Assembly (NCBI RefSeq): GCF_000518485.1
Contig: NZ_JADR01000001.1
Span: 434,001-498,000, forward strand
DNA: 64,000 nucleotides
Origin: Olleya marilimosa CAM030
Lineage (GTDB): Bacteria; Bacteroidota; Bacteroidia; Flavobacteriales; Flavobacteriaceae
Direction: 5' to 3'
This document shows positions 52,527 through 61,744 of the stretch, one piece after another. Position 1 is the stretch's first letter, and every line of letters begins with the position of its first letter. Made by a program: the position numbers and the translations under genes. The notes beneath the pieces were generated by a model. It had not been told where the DNA came from. It did no database searches and saw only the letters and a program-made list of their open reading frames with translations.

Positions 52527-54512
52527 TTAAAAACGTGTTTTAAAAATTAAATTTTCATTTATATCATACGCTTTCCAAGTGCCAACTTGTTTGTCTTTTC
52601 TATATTTACCCGAAATTTTTAAATTTCCATTTTGATAATATGCTTCGTAGCTACCATGTTTTAATCCATCCTTTAACTCTACAGAAAATTTAGTGTTTCC
52701 GTTGGAATATTTTTTGGTAAACACTCGAGCAGTTAAATCTGAAGGATATAATTCTGGGATGTTAAAAACGGTATCTTTATTAATGTTCTCTTCTGTAAGA
52801 CTAGTAGGAGTTGTAATAACTGTTTTTGGTTTAGCGTCATCAAAAGTATAGCTAGACTTAACTTTATCAGGCGTTTGATACTCTAGTATTAATTGACTTT
52901 TAAAGTCGTTTTTACTTGGTGTTAATTGTATGCCTATTTGCGGAAAACATATAAAGTAATCTTTATTAGTTTTTAGCTGTTTTTTAGTTGCAATATCTAC
53001 AAAGTCATAAGCTGTATTATATAAATTAGGTGTGTTAATGTAAGCAAACACACTAGACTTATTATCAAACCTATTGTCAAAGTCATTAAAGGGTTTAAAA
53101 TAGTTTAAGGTCTCTTTGTTTGTGTAAGCATTAATAATACTTTTTAAGGTGTTAGGCTCATTACTAAATATTACATAATCCTCAATAATTGTAAAATAAG
53201 GTTTTTCAATATTTGAAAATAAATCGCCTAAAAGGATTTTGAAAAAACCTTTGATAGACATAAAATTTATGGCGTACCCTTTGTAATTAACTTCTTTAAA
53301 TTTTACTGGTGTACGTTTTCTAATTTGTTCTAATATAAAATCTAAGTTGTCTTTAGCATCGTCAATCGCTTTTGTTTTTAATATTAATGCGACATCTTTT
53401 TTTGAGTCAGATACATTAGAGTGAAGTTGGATTAAAGCAATCTCGTCATCAATCCAACTCATAAAATGGGTTTTGAGATTTATTTTTAAAAAGCTTTCTA
53501 TTTGAGAAGTACCTTCAACATAACTTTTAAATTGTTCAGGATTTTCTTTTTGAATAGTTTCAAAATTAGAATAAAAGTCTTCAAAACTTTTAAAACCGAA
53601 GCTTAAGTAAATAGCAGTGTTTTTTGGGACTATATTTTTAATGGTACGCTTACCTTGTCCTGATTTTTGAAGGGCTTTTAAATACGTTGAAGCTTGATTA
53701 TTAGTATTAGTAATACCATTAGCTATAATAGCGTTTTTTTCTAAATCAAAACTAAAACCACTAAATTCTAGACTTTTACTAAGGGTTTTAGTTAAATCTC
53801 CAGGTGTGTCTGAAAAAACATTAACAAATTCATCTAAATAATCATACTGAAAGTATAAACGAAACATATCGTTGTAACCAACATGTTTTTTGACTTCAAT
53901 AAAATTAAGATTTCTACCAATCTCAGGATTACTATATTGATCAATTGAGGCTTCCACCAAAGTATGCGTGTAGGACGCAATCATTTGGTTTTTAATAAAA
54001 CTAATGTAAAGAGTTTCGTGATTTTTTAGGTCATAAATTTCTGTAATTTCATGTTCTTTATAATGACGTTTACTTACTTTATAATTGCTGTTTATAATAG
54101 TATTTAAGTTGTTTTTAACAACATTTAGCTTTGCTATTTTTTGTAAATCTACAACATATAAAAAACCATATTGTTTTGGCGCGTAAACGTGCGCAGAGAT
54201 TAATATTTCTCTGTTTCCAATACGATTAAAAACCCCTTGCTTTTGCTTAAATATAGTATCTAACTTATTTAAGTTTTTTGCAAGGGTATTAAAATAGGTG
54301 TTAGTGTTTAGATGTTTCCAAATATCGCTTTTGCTTATATCATTCCAATTATTTATTGGCTTTTGACTTTCAATAATATAAACTGCATCCTTAGGTACTA
54401 AATAAATAGACTGTATGTTGTCATTATTATCAAAATAAAATACATAGACTTGGTAAAGTCCAAAGCTGATTATAAAAGTGATAATTAGTAAAAATAAACT
54501 CCGTTTTTTCAT
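52527..54512 (-). CDS. Membrane-anchored protein with C-terminal MORN-like repeats
   Basis: 661 residues. One N-terminal transmembrane helix (about 5-26) anchors a long extracytoplasmic region (about 30-590). This region has strand-helix blocks similar to DUF3352-type proteins (YLVPKDAVYIIESQKPINNW; AIYLSFGFKSFEDFYSNFET). The last 60 residues are MORN-like: YSNGNTKFSVELKDGLKHGS, then YYQNGNLKISGKYRKDKQVG and TWKAYDINENLI. MORN repeats of this type occur in YwqK-like proteins and usually mediate binding. Role unknown. It is 30 bp upstream of the two exported-protein genes and 4 bp after the carboxyltransferase gene. Confidence 0.7.
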   Translation of the reverse strand: MKKRSLFLLIITFIISFGLYQVYVFYFDNNDNIQSIYLVPKDAVYIIESQKPINNWNDISKSDIWKHLNTNTYFNTLAKNLNKLDTIFKQKQGVFNRIGNREILISAHVYAPKQYGFLYVVDLQKIAKLNVVKNNLNTIINSNYKVSKRHYKEHEITEIYDLKNHETLYISFIKNQMIASYTHTLVEASIDQYSNPEIGRNLNFIEVKKHVGYNDMFRLYFQYDYLDEFVNVFSDTPGDLTKTLSKSLEFSGFSFDLEKNAIIANGITNTNNQASTYLKALQKSGQGKRTIKNIVPKNTAIYLSFGFKSFEDFYSNFETIQKENPEQFKSYVEGTSQIESFLKINLKTHFMSWIDDEIALIQLHSNVSDSKKDVALILKTKAIDDAKDNLDFILEQIRKRTPVKFKEVNYKGYAINFMSIKGFFKILLGDLFSNIEKPYFTIIEDYVIFSNEPNTLKSIINAYTNKETLNYFKPFNDFDNRFDNKSSVFAYINTPNLYNTAYDFVDIATKKQLKTNKDYFICFPQIGIQLTPSKNDFKSQLILEYQTPDKVKSSYTFDDAKPKTVITTPTSLTEENINKDTVFNIPELYPSDLTARVFTKKYSNGNTKFSVELKDGLKHGSYEAYYQNGNLKISGKYRKDKQVGTWKAYDINENLIFKTRF

Positions 54513-54516
54513 TTAC

Positions 54517-56145
54517 CTATACTTGTAAAACACCCATGTTAAAAGGTTTTTCGATAGGAGCGTGGTTTGCAGCATCAATTCCCATACTAATCCATGTTCT
54601 TGTATCTAATGGATCAATTACGCCATCTGTCCAAATACGTGCTGCAGCATAATAAGGGGATACCTGATTATCGTATCTAGCTTTAATTTTATTAAATAAT
54701 TCGGCTTCTTTCTCTTTAGTAATTGTTTCGCCTTTCTTTTTAAGCGATGCAGTTTCTATTTGTAACAATACTTTTGCAGCACTATTACCACTCATAACTG
54801 CCAGTTCTGCACTTGGCCAAGCAGCAATTAATCTAGGGTCATAAGCTTTTCCGCACATAGCGTAATTACCTGCTCCATAACTATTACCTAAAATTATAGT
54901 AAATTTTGGCACAACACTATTACTAACAGCGTTTACCATTTTGGCACCATCTTTTATAATACCAGAGTGCTCACTTTTACTTCCAACCATAAAACCTGTG
55001 ACATCTTGTAAAAAGACTAATGGGATTTTTTTCTGGTTGCAATTAGCAATAAAACGTGTTGCTTTATCTGCACTATCATTATATATTACACCTCCAAATT
55101 GCATTTCTCCTTTAGCATTTTTTACCAAAGTACGTTGGTTTGCAACAATGCCTACTGCCCAACCATCAATTCTAGCATAAGCTGTAATTATAGTTTTACC
55201 GTAGTCCTGTTTATATTCATCAAATTCTGAGTTATCAACTAATCGTTTGATAATCTCTTTCATATCATATTGATCTGCTCTAGATTTTGGTAAAATCCCG
55301 TAAATATCTTGTGGATTTTCTTTTGGTTTTTGTGGTTCATTTCGGTTAAAACCAGCCTTGTCGTAATCTCCAATTTTATCTACAATACGTTTAATTTTCT
55401 CTAAAGCATCTTTATCATCTTTAGCTTTATAATCTGTAACACCACTTATTTCGCAATGTGTATCAGCTCCACCAAGGGTTTCGTTATCTATTGTTTCACC
55501 AATTGCAGCTTTAACCAGGTAACTTCCAGCTAGAAAAATACTTCCAGTTTTATCTACAATTATAGCTTCGTCACTCATTATAGGTAAATAGGCACCACCA
55601 GCCACACAGCTTCCCATAATAGCAGCAATTTGGGTAATGCCCATACTACTCATAATTGCATTGTTTCTAAAAATACGACCAAAATGTTCTTTATCTGGAA
55701 AAATTTCGTCTTGCATTGGTAGGTAAACTCCAGCAGAATCTACCAAGTATATGATAGGTAATTTGTTTTCAATTGCTAATTCTTGAGCACGTAAATTCTT
55801 TTTTCCTGTAATAGGAAACCATGCGCCAGCCTTAACAGTAGCATCATTGGCAACAACAATACATTGTTTACCTTTTATGTAACCCATTTTTACTACAACA
55901 CCACCTGATGGACAACCACCATGTTCTGCGTACATATCTTCTCCTGCAAAAGCACCAATTTCGATACTTTTTTTGTTGCTATCTAAAAGATAATTAACAC
56001 GCTCTCTAGCGGTCATTTTTCCTTGAGCATGAAGTTTTTCTATACGTTTTTCTCCACCACCTAGCTTAACTTTAGCTAATTTGGTTTTAAGTTCAGAAAG
56101 TAATAATTTGTTATGATCTTCGTTTTTATTGAAGTTAATATCCAT
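54517..56145 (-). CDS. Acyl-CoA carboxylase carboxyltransferase subunit (MccB-like)
   Basis: 542 residues, two crotonase-like halves. GGCPSGGVVVKMGYIKGKQC, VDSAGVYLPMQDEIFPDKEHFGRIF, GSCVAGGAYLPIMSDE (acyl-CoA side) and FLQDVTGFMVGSKSEHSGII, GNSYGAGNYAMCGKAYDPR (biotin side) fit methylcrotonyl-CoA carboxylase beta better than propionyl-CoA carboxylase. It would carboxylate 3-methylcrotonyl-CoA or a similar acyl-CoA in leucine or isoprenoid breakdown. The biotin carboxylase/carrier subunit is not in this window. The substrate remains uncertain. Confidence 0.88.
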   Translation of the reverse strand: MDINFNKNEDHNKLLLSELKTKLAKVKLGGGEKRIEKLHAQGKMTARERVNYLLDSNKKSIEIGAFAGEDMYAEHGGCPSGGVVVKMGYIKGKQCIVVANDATVKAGAWFPITGKKNLRAQELAIENKLPIIYLVDSAGVYLPMQDEIFPDKEHFGRIFRNNAIMSSMGITQIAAIMGSCVAGGAYLPIMSDEAIIVDKTGSIFLAGSYLVKAAIGETIDNETLGGADTHCEISGVTDYKAKDDKDALEKIKRIVDKIGDYDKAGFNRNEPQKPKENPQDIYGILPKSRADQYDMKEIIKRLVDNSEFDEYKQDYGKTIITAYARIDGWAVGIVANQRTLVKNAKGEMQFGGVIYNDSADKATRFIANCNQKKIPLVFLQDVTGFMVGSKSEHSGIIKDGAKMVNAVSNSVVPKFTIILGNSYGAGNYAMCGKAYDPRLIAAWPSAELAVMSGNSAAKVLLQIETASLKKKGETITKEKEAELFNKIKARYDNQVSPYYAAARIWTDGVIDPLDTRTWISMGIDAANHAPIEKPFNMGVLQV

Positions 56146-56328
56146 TGTAGTTGTTTTGTTTGTTGTAAAAATACAAAAGAAAATAGTCTAATGAAACTAC
56201 TATTTTTTAATTGTAAGCTATAAACAATAAATCTACTTTTAGAGCACTAGTATACTTATATTTAATTTGTTTCATTTTTAATATTAAACAAGGAATTAGT
56301 TTCCGTGTAACATATATTATATTTTTTG

Positions 56329-56336
56329 TATATTTG
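56329..56336 (+). promoter_or_regulatory. Candidate -7 box of the FMN reductase/MarR/pirin operon
   Basis: TATATTTG matches TAnnTTTG, 19 bp before the start codon at 56355. The surrounding AT-rich sequence TAACATATATTATA could hold a MarR operator, as it has inverted TA-rich symmetry. Confidence 0.4.
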
Positions 56337-56354
56337 TAAAAAATATAAACTACA

Positions 56355-56885
56355 ATGAAAAAAATATTAGCATTTGGAGCAAGTAATAGTAAGACTTCAA
56401 TCAACAAACAATTAGCAACATACGCGTCTTCATTATTAAAAAATACAGAAGTAGAAGTTTTAGATTTAAACGATTTTGATGTTCCAACTTATAGCGTGGA
56501 TTTAGAGGGTAAATCTGGAATTCCGGACAATGCGCAACAGTTTTTAAATAAAATTACCGCTTCAGATGGTTTAATTATTTCTTTAGCAGAACATAATGGA
56601 GCTTATACAGCGATTTTTAAAAGTTTATTTGATTGGACCTCTAGGATTGATGTAAAATTATTTCAGCAAAAACCAATGTTATTAATGAGTACCTCTCCAG
56701 GAGCTAGAGGAGGACAATCAGTCTTTGAAATTGCAGAAAACAGATTTCCTATTCATGATGCAAACATTGTTGCTAAATTTAGCTTACCATCATTTAATGA
56801 TAATTTTAAAGAAGAAAAAATTGTTGATGCAGACCTTAATACATCATTAGTACAAGCTGTTAATACTTTAGCAGAACGTCTTTAA
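56355..56885 (+). CDS. NADPH-dependent FMN reductase family protein
   Basis: 176 residues with a flavodoxin-like fold: ILAFGASNSKTSINKQLA (phosphate loop for FMN), VEVLDLNDFDVPTYSVDLE, SLAEHNGAYTAIFKSLFDW and MSTSPGARGG. It reduces FMN, quinones or azo compounds with NAD(P)H. It opens a three-gene operon with a MarR regulator and a pirin, an arrangement fitting a quinone or electrophile stress response. The substrate is inferred from context only. Confidence 0.87.
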   Translation: MKKILAFGASNSKTSINKQLATYASSLLKNTEVEVLDLNDFDVPTYSVDLEGKSGIPDNAQQFLNKITASDGLIISLAEHNGAYTAIFKSLFDWTSRIDVKLFQQKPMLLMSTSPGARGGQSVFEIAENRFPIHDANIVAKFSLPSFNDNFKEEKIVDADLNTSLVQAVNTLAERL

Positions 56886-56909
56886 TACTTAAATAATAAA
56901 TTAAAAGTC

Positions 56910-57350
56910 ATGGGTGATTTTGCCAAAGACATTAATTCTAAATTTGAAAATAACAGAATAAAAGCCATGCTTAATATTCTGTACACAGCAAATTATATTA
57001 CCAGCTATCAAAACGATTTTTTTAAAACCTACGGTTTGTCTCCGCAACAATATAATATTTTAAGAATATTAAGAGGAGCTAAAGAACCTATAAAAGTGCA
57101 AACTATAAAGGAGCGCATGGTAGAACGTGCACCAAACTTAACACGTTTGACTGATAAACTTTGCGATAAAAAACTAATTAATCGTATTGCTTTTCCAGAG
57201 GATAGACGCGTAGTTTTAATTGAAATCACAAAAAGTGGACTGGCTTTATTGGATAAAATTAAGCCCAATAATCCATCGCATAATTTGATAGACAAACTGA
57301 CGGAAGAAGAAGCAGGAAGGCTTAGTGATTTGTTAGATAAAATGAGATAA
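56910..57350 (+). CDS. MarR-family transcriptional regulator
   Basis: 146 residues. The winged helix-turn-helix is visible as YGLSPQQYNILRILRGAKEP, TIKERMVERAPNLTRLTDKL and the wing KKLINRIAFPEDRRVVLIEIT, with dimerisation helices at both ends. It sits between the flavin reductase and pirin genes (24 and 13 bp gaps), so it probably autoregulates this operon in response to phenolic or quinone-like compounds. A cysteine in the recognition region (LCDKKL) could make it redox-sensitive, but this is speculative. Confidence 0.9.
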   Translation: MGDFAKDINSKFENNRIKAMLNILYTANYITSYQNDFFKTYGLSPQQYNILRILRGAKEPIKVQTIKERMVERAPNLTRLTDKLCDKKLINRIAFPEDRRVVLIEITKSGLALLDKIKPNNPSHNLIDKLTEEEAGRLSDLLDKMR

Positions 57351-57363
57351 ATAATTTATAATT

Positions 57364-58080
57364 ATGAAAACAATACTACATAAAGCATCAGATCGTGGTT
57401 TTGCAAATCATGGTTGGTTGCAAGCTAATCACAGTTTTAGTTTTGCACAGTTTTATAATCCCGAAAAAATTCAATTTGGAGCCTTACGTGTTTTAAACGA
57501 TGACGTTATCGCACCAAGTATGGGCTTTAGTACGCATCCACATGACAATATGGAAATTATTACTATTCCATTAAAAGGGACGCTTAAACACAAGGATTCT
57601 ATGGGAAATAAATGGGAAACCATTCAATCTGGAGAAGTACAAATTATGAGTGCTGGTAGTGGTTTAATGCACTCAGAAATGAATGCTAAAACAGACGAGT
57701 ATTTAAGCTTGTTTCAAATATGGATTATACCAAATAAAACAAATGTTACTCCACGTTATGATCAACGTTTTTTTAATGCGGAAGAGCGACAAGGTAAGTT
57801 ACAGACCATTGTATCATCTATTGATAATCAGGATGAAGGTTTAAAAATCCACCAAGATGCTAAGCTGTCCAGAATAGATTTAGCCCAAGGTCAAAATTAC
57901 ACTTATAATACTATAAGTAAATCACACGGAACCTATATAATGACTATCTCTGGAGACGTAACTATCCACAATAATATGTTATCTACAAGAGATGCTTTAG
58001 GAGTATCAGATACAGATAGTTTTACAATTAATACTAATAGCAATGCCCAATTACTTTTTATAGAAGTTCCTATGTCTTAG
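57364..58080 (+). CDS. Pirin family protein (YhhW/quercetinase-like)
   Basis: 238 residues, bicupin. The N-terminal cupin carries the metal site GFSTHPHDNMEIITIPLKG, with HxH and Glu, and QIMSAGSGLMHSEMN with the fourth ligand. The C-terminal cupin has lost its metal residues, as is usual. Some pirins open flavonols such as quercetin by dioxygenation; others regulate enzymes. It follows the MarR gene by 13 bp, consistent with handling aromatic compounds. Confidence 0.9.
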   Translation: MKTILHKASDRGFANHGWLQANHSFSFAQFYNPEKIQFGALRVLNDDVIAPSMGFSTHPHDNMEIITIPLKGTLKHKDSMGNKWETIQSGEVQIMSAGSGLMHSEMNAKTDEYLSLFQIWIIPNKTNVTPRYDQRFFNAEERQGKLQTIVSSIDNQDEGLKIHQDAKLSRIDLAQGQNYTYNTISKSHGTYIMTISGDVTIHNNMLSTRDALGVSDTDSFTINTNSNAQLLFIEVPMS

Positions 58081-58103
58081 TATATGTATAATTTTATCAA
58101 AAA

Positions 58104-58129
58104 AGCATCCTAAATAGGATGCTTTTTTT
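58104..58129 (+). terminator. Rho-independent terminator of the pirin operon
   Basis: AGCATCCT (58104-58111) pairs with AGGATGCT (58116-58123), loop AAAT, followed by seven T residues. Confidence 0.9.
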
Positions 58130-58176
58130 GTATAAATAAACGATATTTGTAATTCACATTTTACTAAAAATAGATT

Positions 58177-58359
58177 ATGGCAATGAATAAAAATACTGTG
58201 TTAGCTTGGGCTACCACAATAATGATAATAGTAGGATTAGCATTAATCGCATTAGGCGCCTTTAGATACGACGATGTAGCAGGTTGGGGTTTTGCAGCTG
58301 TTGGTGTCGGTTTTTTTGCTGTGGCTTGGGTGTTTAACGCACTTAAAGGAAGAGTATAA
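58177..58359 (+). CDS. Small two-helix membrane protein (CAL67264-like)
   Basis: 60 residues with two transmembrane helices (about 8-28, ATTIMIIVGLALIALGAF, and 35-54, GWGFAAVGVGFFAVAWVF) separated by a short RYDDVA turn. From memory it matches a conserved flavobacterial family called CAL67264 family membrane protein; I could not check this. It lies 29 bp before ettA on the same strand and is probably cotranscribed with it. Function unknown. Confidence 0.75.
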   Translation: MAMNKNTVLAWATTIMIIVGLALIALGAFRYDDVAGWGFAAVGVGFFAVAWVFNALKGRV

Positions 58360-58388
58360 TCAAATTAATAATTAAAACATTACAATAA

Positions 58389-60080
58389 ATGTCTGACGAT
58401 AAAAAAGTAATTTTCTCAATGTCTGGTTTGACCAAGACCTTTCAAAGTGCTCAAACACCAGTACTTAAAAATATATACTTAAGCTTCTTTTATGGAGCAA
58501 AAATTGGAATTTTGGGTCTAAACGGTTCTGGTAAATCTACATTACTTAAAATCATAGCAGGTGTAGATAAAAATTATCAAGGAGATGTTGTCTTTTCACC
58601 TGGTTATTCTGTAGGGTATTTAGAGCAAGAACCTCAATTAGATGATGATAAAACAGTTATGGAAGTGGTACGTGAAGGTGCTGCAGAAACCGTAGCTATA
58701 TTAGAAGAATACAACAAAATTAACGATCAATTTGGTTTAGAAGAAGTATATAGCGATCCAGATAAAATGGAAAAGCTTATGAATCGTCAAGCAGAGCTTC
58801 AAGATCAAATTGATGCGTCTAATGCTTGGGAATTAGACACAAAGTTAGAAATTGCTATGGATGCGTTACGTACGCCAGATGGTGATAAAAAAATTGGTGT
58901 TCTTTCTGGAGGAGAAAGACGTCGTGTAGCATTGTGTCGTTTATTACTGCAAGAACCAGACGTTTTATTATTAGATGAGCCTACTAACCACTTGGATGCA
59001 GAATCAGTACATTGGTTAGAGCACCATTTAGCACAATATAAAGGAACTGTAATTGCTGTAACGCACGATAGATACTTTTTAGATAACGTAGCAGGATGGA
59101 TTTTAGAATTAGATAGAGGTGAAGGTATCCCATGGAAAGGAAACTACTCTTCTTGGTTAGATCAAAAATCTAAGCGTATGGCTCAAGAAAGCAAAACAGC
59201 ATCTAAGCGACAAAAAACTTTAGAGCGTGAGCTAGAATGGGTTAAACAAGGTGCTAAAGGTCGTCAAACAAAACAAAAAGCACGTTTAAAAAATTATGAC
59301 AAGTTAATGAGTCAAGATCAAAAACAACTTGACGAAAAGCTTGAAATTTACATACCAAATGGTCCACGTTTAGGTACTAACGTGATTGATGCAATTGGTG
59401 TAAGTAAAGCGTATGACGATAAATTATTATACGAAGATTTAAAGTTTAATTTACCACAAGCAGGAATTGTTGGTGTAATTGGTCCAAACGGAGCAGGTAA
59501 AACTACAATTTTTAGAATGATAATGGGTGAAGAAACGCCTGATAAAGGTGAGTTTAAAGTAGGAGAAACTGCAAAAATTGCCTACGTAGATCAAAAGCAC
59601 TCTAATATTGATCCAGAAAAAACTATTTGGCAAAACTTTAGTGATGAGCAAGAGTTAATCTTGATGGGAGGAAAGGAGGTAAACTCTAGAGCTTATTTAA
59701 GTCGCTTTAACTTCTCAGGAGGAGAGCAAAATAAAAAGGTAAAACTATTGTCTGGTGGAGAACGTAACCGTTTACACTTAGCAATGACGCTTAAAGAAGA
59801 AGGTAACGTTTTACTTTTAGATGAGCCTACCAATGATTTAGATGTTAACACATTACGTGCATTGGAAGAAGGTTTAGAAAACTTTGCTGGTTGTGCAGTA
59901 GTGATTTCTCACGACAGATGGTTTTTAGATCGTATTTGTACGCATATTTTAGCTTTTGAAGGTGATTCTCAAGTCTACTTTTTTGAAGGAGGATTTAGTG
60001 AGTATGAAGAGAATAAGAAAAAACGTTTAGGTGGAGACTTGATGCCAAAACGTATTAAATATAAAAAGTTAGTAAGATAA
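58389..60080 (+). CDS. ettA: Energy-dependent translational throttle protein EttA (ABC-F)
   Basis: 563 residues, two ABC domains and no membrane segment. Walker A loops GLNGSGKST and GPNGAGKTT, signatures LSGGERRRVAL and LSGGERNRLHL, and Walker B LLDEPTNHLD and LLDEPTNDLD are all present. The P-site tRNA-interaction linker lies at about 245-320 (KTLERELEWVKQGAKGRQTK). EttA binds the ribosomal E site and gates entry into elongation according to the ATP/ADP ratio. Length and motifs match EttA rather than Uup or resistance ABC-F proteins. Confidence 0.94.
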   Translation: MSDDKKVIFSMSGLTKTFQSAQTPVLKNIYLSFFYGAKIGILGLNGSGKSTLLKIIAGVDKNYQGDVVFSPGYSVGYLEQEPQLDDDKTVMEVVREGAAETVAILEEYNKINDQFGLEEVYSDPDKMEKLMNRQAELQDQIDASNAWELDTKLEIAMDALRTPDGDKKIGVLSGGERRRVALCRLLLQEPDVLLLDEPTNHLDAESVHWLEHHLAQYKGTVIAVTHDRYFLDNVAGWILELDRGEGIPWKGNYSSWLDQKSKRMAQESKTASKRQKTLERELEWVKQGAKGRQTKQKARLKNYDKLMSQDQKQLDEKLEIYIPNGPRLGTNVIDAIGVSKAYDDKLLYEDLKFNLPQAGIVGVIGPNGAGKTTIFRMIMGEETPDKGEFKVGETAKIAYVDQKHSNIDPEKTIWQNFSDEQELILMGGKEVNSRAYLSRFNFSGGEQNKKVKLLSGGERNRLHLAMTLKEEGNVLLLDEPTNDLDVNTLRALEEGLENFAGCAVVISHDRWFLDRICTHILAFEGDSQVYFFEGGFSEYEENKKKRLGGDLMPKRIKYKKLVR

Positions 60081-60105
60081 ACTTACTATTTATAAGCATA
60101 AAAAA

Positions 60106-60132
60106 AGCAGACTAATCAGTCTGCTTTTTTTT
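60106..60132 (+). terminator. Rho-independent terminator of ettA
   Basis: AGCAGACT (60106-60113) pairs with AGTCTGCT (60118-60125), loop AATC, then a run of T residues. The left A-run allows it to work for the reverse-strand small ORF as well. Confidence 0.9.
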
Positions 60133-60143
60133 ATGTCTTCTTT

Positions 60144-60347
60144 TTATTGATATAAATGACCGTTTGTAAAATCTGTATAGTTATTACTATCTTTTTGCGA
60201 TTTTAATAACGTTTCTATTTTTTTATTCTCCAGATCAAGCGCAATTTCTTTTTTATCTAATTTTATTTGTTTTTTTATTATTAAAATAAGAATAAAAACA
60301 AATCCTAAACAAAGCATCCAAAAAGTAAGTATCATCCACAAATCCAT
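60144..60347 (-). CDS. Small single-helix membrane protein (67 aa)
   Basis: 67 residues: one strong transmembrane helix (about 4-24, WMILTFWMLCLGFVFILILI) and a charged cytoplasmic tail (KKQIKLDKKEIALDLENKKI). It sits in the reverse-strand interval between ettA and the MBL-fold gene with two more tiny membrane ORFs upstream, and ends at the shared terminator. No family recognised; real expression is plausible but unproven. Confidence 0.45.
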   Translation of the reverse strand: MDLWMILTFWMLCLGFVFILILIIKKQIKLDKKEIALDLENKKIETLLKSQKDSNNYTDFTNGHLYQ

Positions 60348-60475
60348 GTTTATATTTTTTTAATTTACTATTAAGTGGGTATTCACTTTAATAAATATGT
60401 TTATTATTGGTTTTGTAATTGAATAAATCTATACTTTCAATTTCGCTATTTTTAATGTTAAATTGGCGTAATGCT

Positions 60476-60577
60476 TTATTCCATTTTCTTTTTTAACATA
60501 AAAGATCTATAAATAGGCAAGAAAAATACTAACGTATATATTAGAATACAAAATATTATTTGAACAGCTAGAATCAT
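60476..60577 (-). CDS. Tiny membrane ORF (33 aa)
   Basis: 33 residues, MILAVQIIFCILIYTLVFLP then a basic tail ending KKKME: one helix with positive-inside charge. The start lies 2 bp after the stop of the ORF at 60580 (TAATCATG), suggesting coupled translation. Between this ORF and the one at 60144, about 130 bp show nothing. Low confidence because of its size. Confidence 0.3.
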   Translation of the reverse strand: MILAVQIIFCILIYTLVFFLPIYRSFMLKKKME

Positions 60578-60579
60578 GA

Positions 60580-60756
60580 TTATTTAGTTTTAAGTCTTTT
60601 AATTTCTTTCTTAAGTTGGTATACTTTATAAATATTCAAGGTACACAAAACAATCATTATTAATAAGGCTATGGACAATATTGTGGTTAATTTCTGTAGC
60701 CAAATAGTATCAATTTCTAATATAATTACATTTAAAATTAAGTCTTTTAAAATCAT
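60580..60756 (-). CDS. Small membrane ORF (58 aa)
   Basis: 58 residues: an N-terminal amphipathic stretch (MILKDLILNVIILEIDTIWL), one transmembrane helix (about 23-42, TTILSIALLIMIVLCTLN) and a basic tail KKEIKRLKTK. The helix-plus-basic-tail design matches the two neighbouring tiny ORFs. It is 36 bp from the stop of the MBL-fold gene on the same strand and could be cotranscribed with it. Function unknown. Confidence 0.35.
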   Translation of the reverse strand: MILKDLILNVIILEIDTIWLQKLTTILSIALLIMIVLCTLNIYKVYQLKKEIKRLKTK

Positions 60757-60791
60757 ATTTTATTAATTTGGGGATATAACAAATATAATAA

Positions 60792-61574
60792 TTATTTCTC
60801 TTCAGGATACCATTCTAATTGGATAACCTCAATATCAGGATTACCTTCATTAACCAACGCTTTAAATTTTGAAACATCACTCAAACCATCTTTTCCTCTG
60901 TAGTGAAATGGATATACTTGTTTAGGTTTAAAATCTAAAACAGCACTTGCAGCACTATCTACAGTCATAGTGTAAGGTAAATTCATACATACAAATGCTT
61001 TATCAATATTTTGTAAATCTCTCATTTCAGTTATATCTTCAGTATCTCCAGAGATGTAAACACGTTCTCTACCAAACGTCAAAATATAACCATTACCACG
61101 TCCTTTAGGATGTCTAGAGGTATCGTCTTGCGGTAAATTATACATTGCAATAGCTTCTAACGGTATGTCTTTTACCACAGCAGTTTGTCCATTAGCTATA
61201 ACACGCATCATAGGCTTAAAATCTGCTTCAAATGTATCAGCTACTGCTTGAGGCACAACTAGCAAGGCATTATTTAGATTTAACTCTTTTAAAGTATCAA
61301 TACTTAAATGGTCACCATGTATATCTGTAATTAAAATAATCGTTGGATCTTTTTGTCCTTCAAACGCTTTTTTTCCTCCTGTAGGATCTACGTATATGGT
61401 TTCGTTGCCATAATTTAATACCATCGTTGCGTGACTAATAGGTGTAATTTCTAAAGTTTTACTAACAGTTTCTGTAGTGTCAACGTCAGTTTTTATAATT
61501 TCTGTTTTAGGTTCATCTTTGCAACCTGTTATTAGTAAGGCTATTGCCATTATTGGTAGTGCTAATGTTTTCAT
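60792..61574 (-). CDS. MBL-fold metallo-hydrolase lipoprotein (UlaG-like)
   Basis: 260 residues from MKTLALPIMAIALLITGC, whose lipobox gives Cys18 as the lipid anchor; the open frame reaches 61634 but the extra residues precede the signal. The metallo-beta-lactamase fold shows ITPISHATMVLNYG, YVDPTGG, ILITDIHGDHLS (HxxDH metal motif), YISGDTEDITEMRD and the late VYPFHYRG. This is the UlaG/beta-lactamase_2 type, known for phosphodiesterase or lactonase activity. It would act in the periplasm; the substrate is unknown. Confidence 0.82.
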   Translation of the reverse strand: MKTLALPIMAIALLITGCKDEPKTEIIKTDVDTTETVSKTLEITPISHATMVLNYGNETIYVDPTGGKKAFEGQKDPTIILITDIHGDHLSIDTLKELNLNNALLVVPQAVADTFEADFKPMMRVIANGQTAVVKDIPLEAIAMYNLPQDDTSRHPKGRGNGYILTFGRERVYISGDTEDITEMRDLQNIDKAFVCMNLPYTMTVDSAASAVLDFKPKQVYPFHYRGKDGLSDVSKFKALVNEGNPDIEVIQLEWYPEEK

Positions 61575-61744
61575 TTTAAAAAATTTTATTCTAAAGATAC
61601 TTACTTTTTTATTGGTCAAAATTATTTGTAACATTTTTATAACAATTAATACTTATAATATGAGCAACAAATATTTCCACAACTAATATTTTTTAACGAA
61701 ATTGCTTACACAAAATTTGTCCAACCTTAAAAATAAGAATATAT

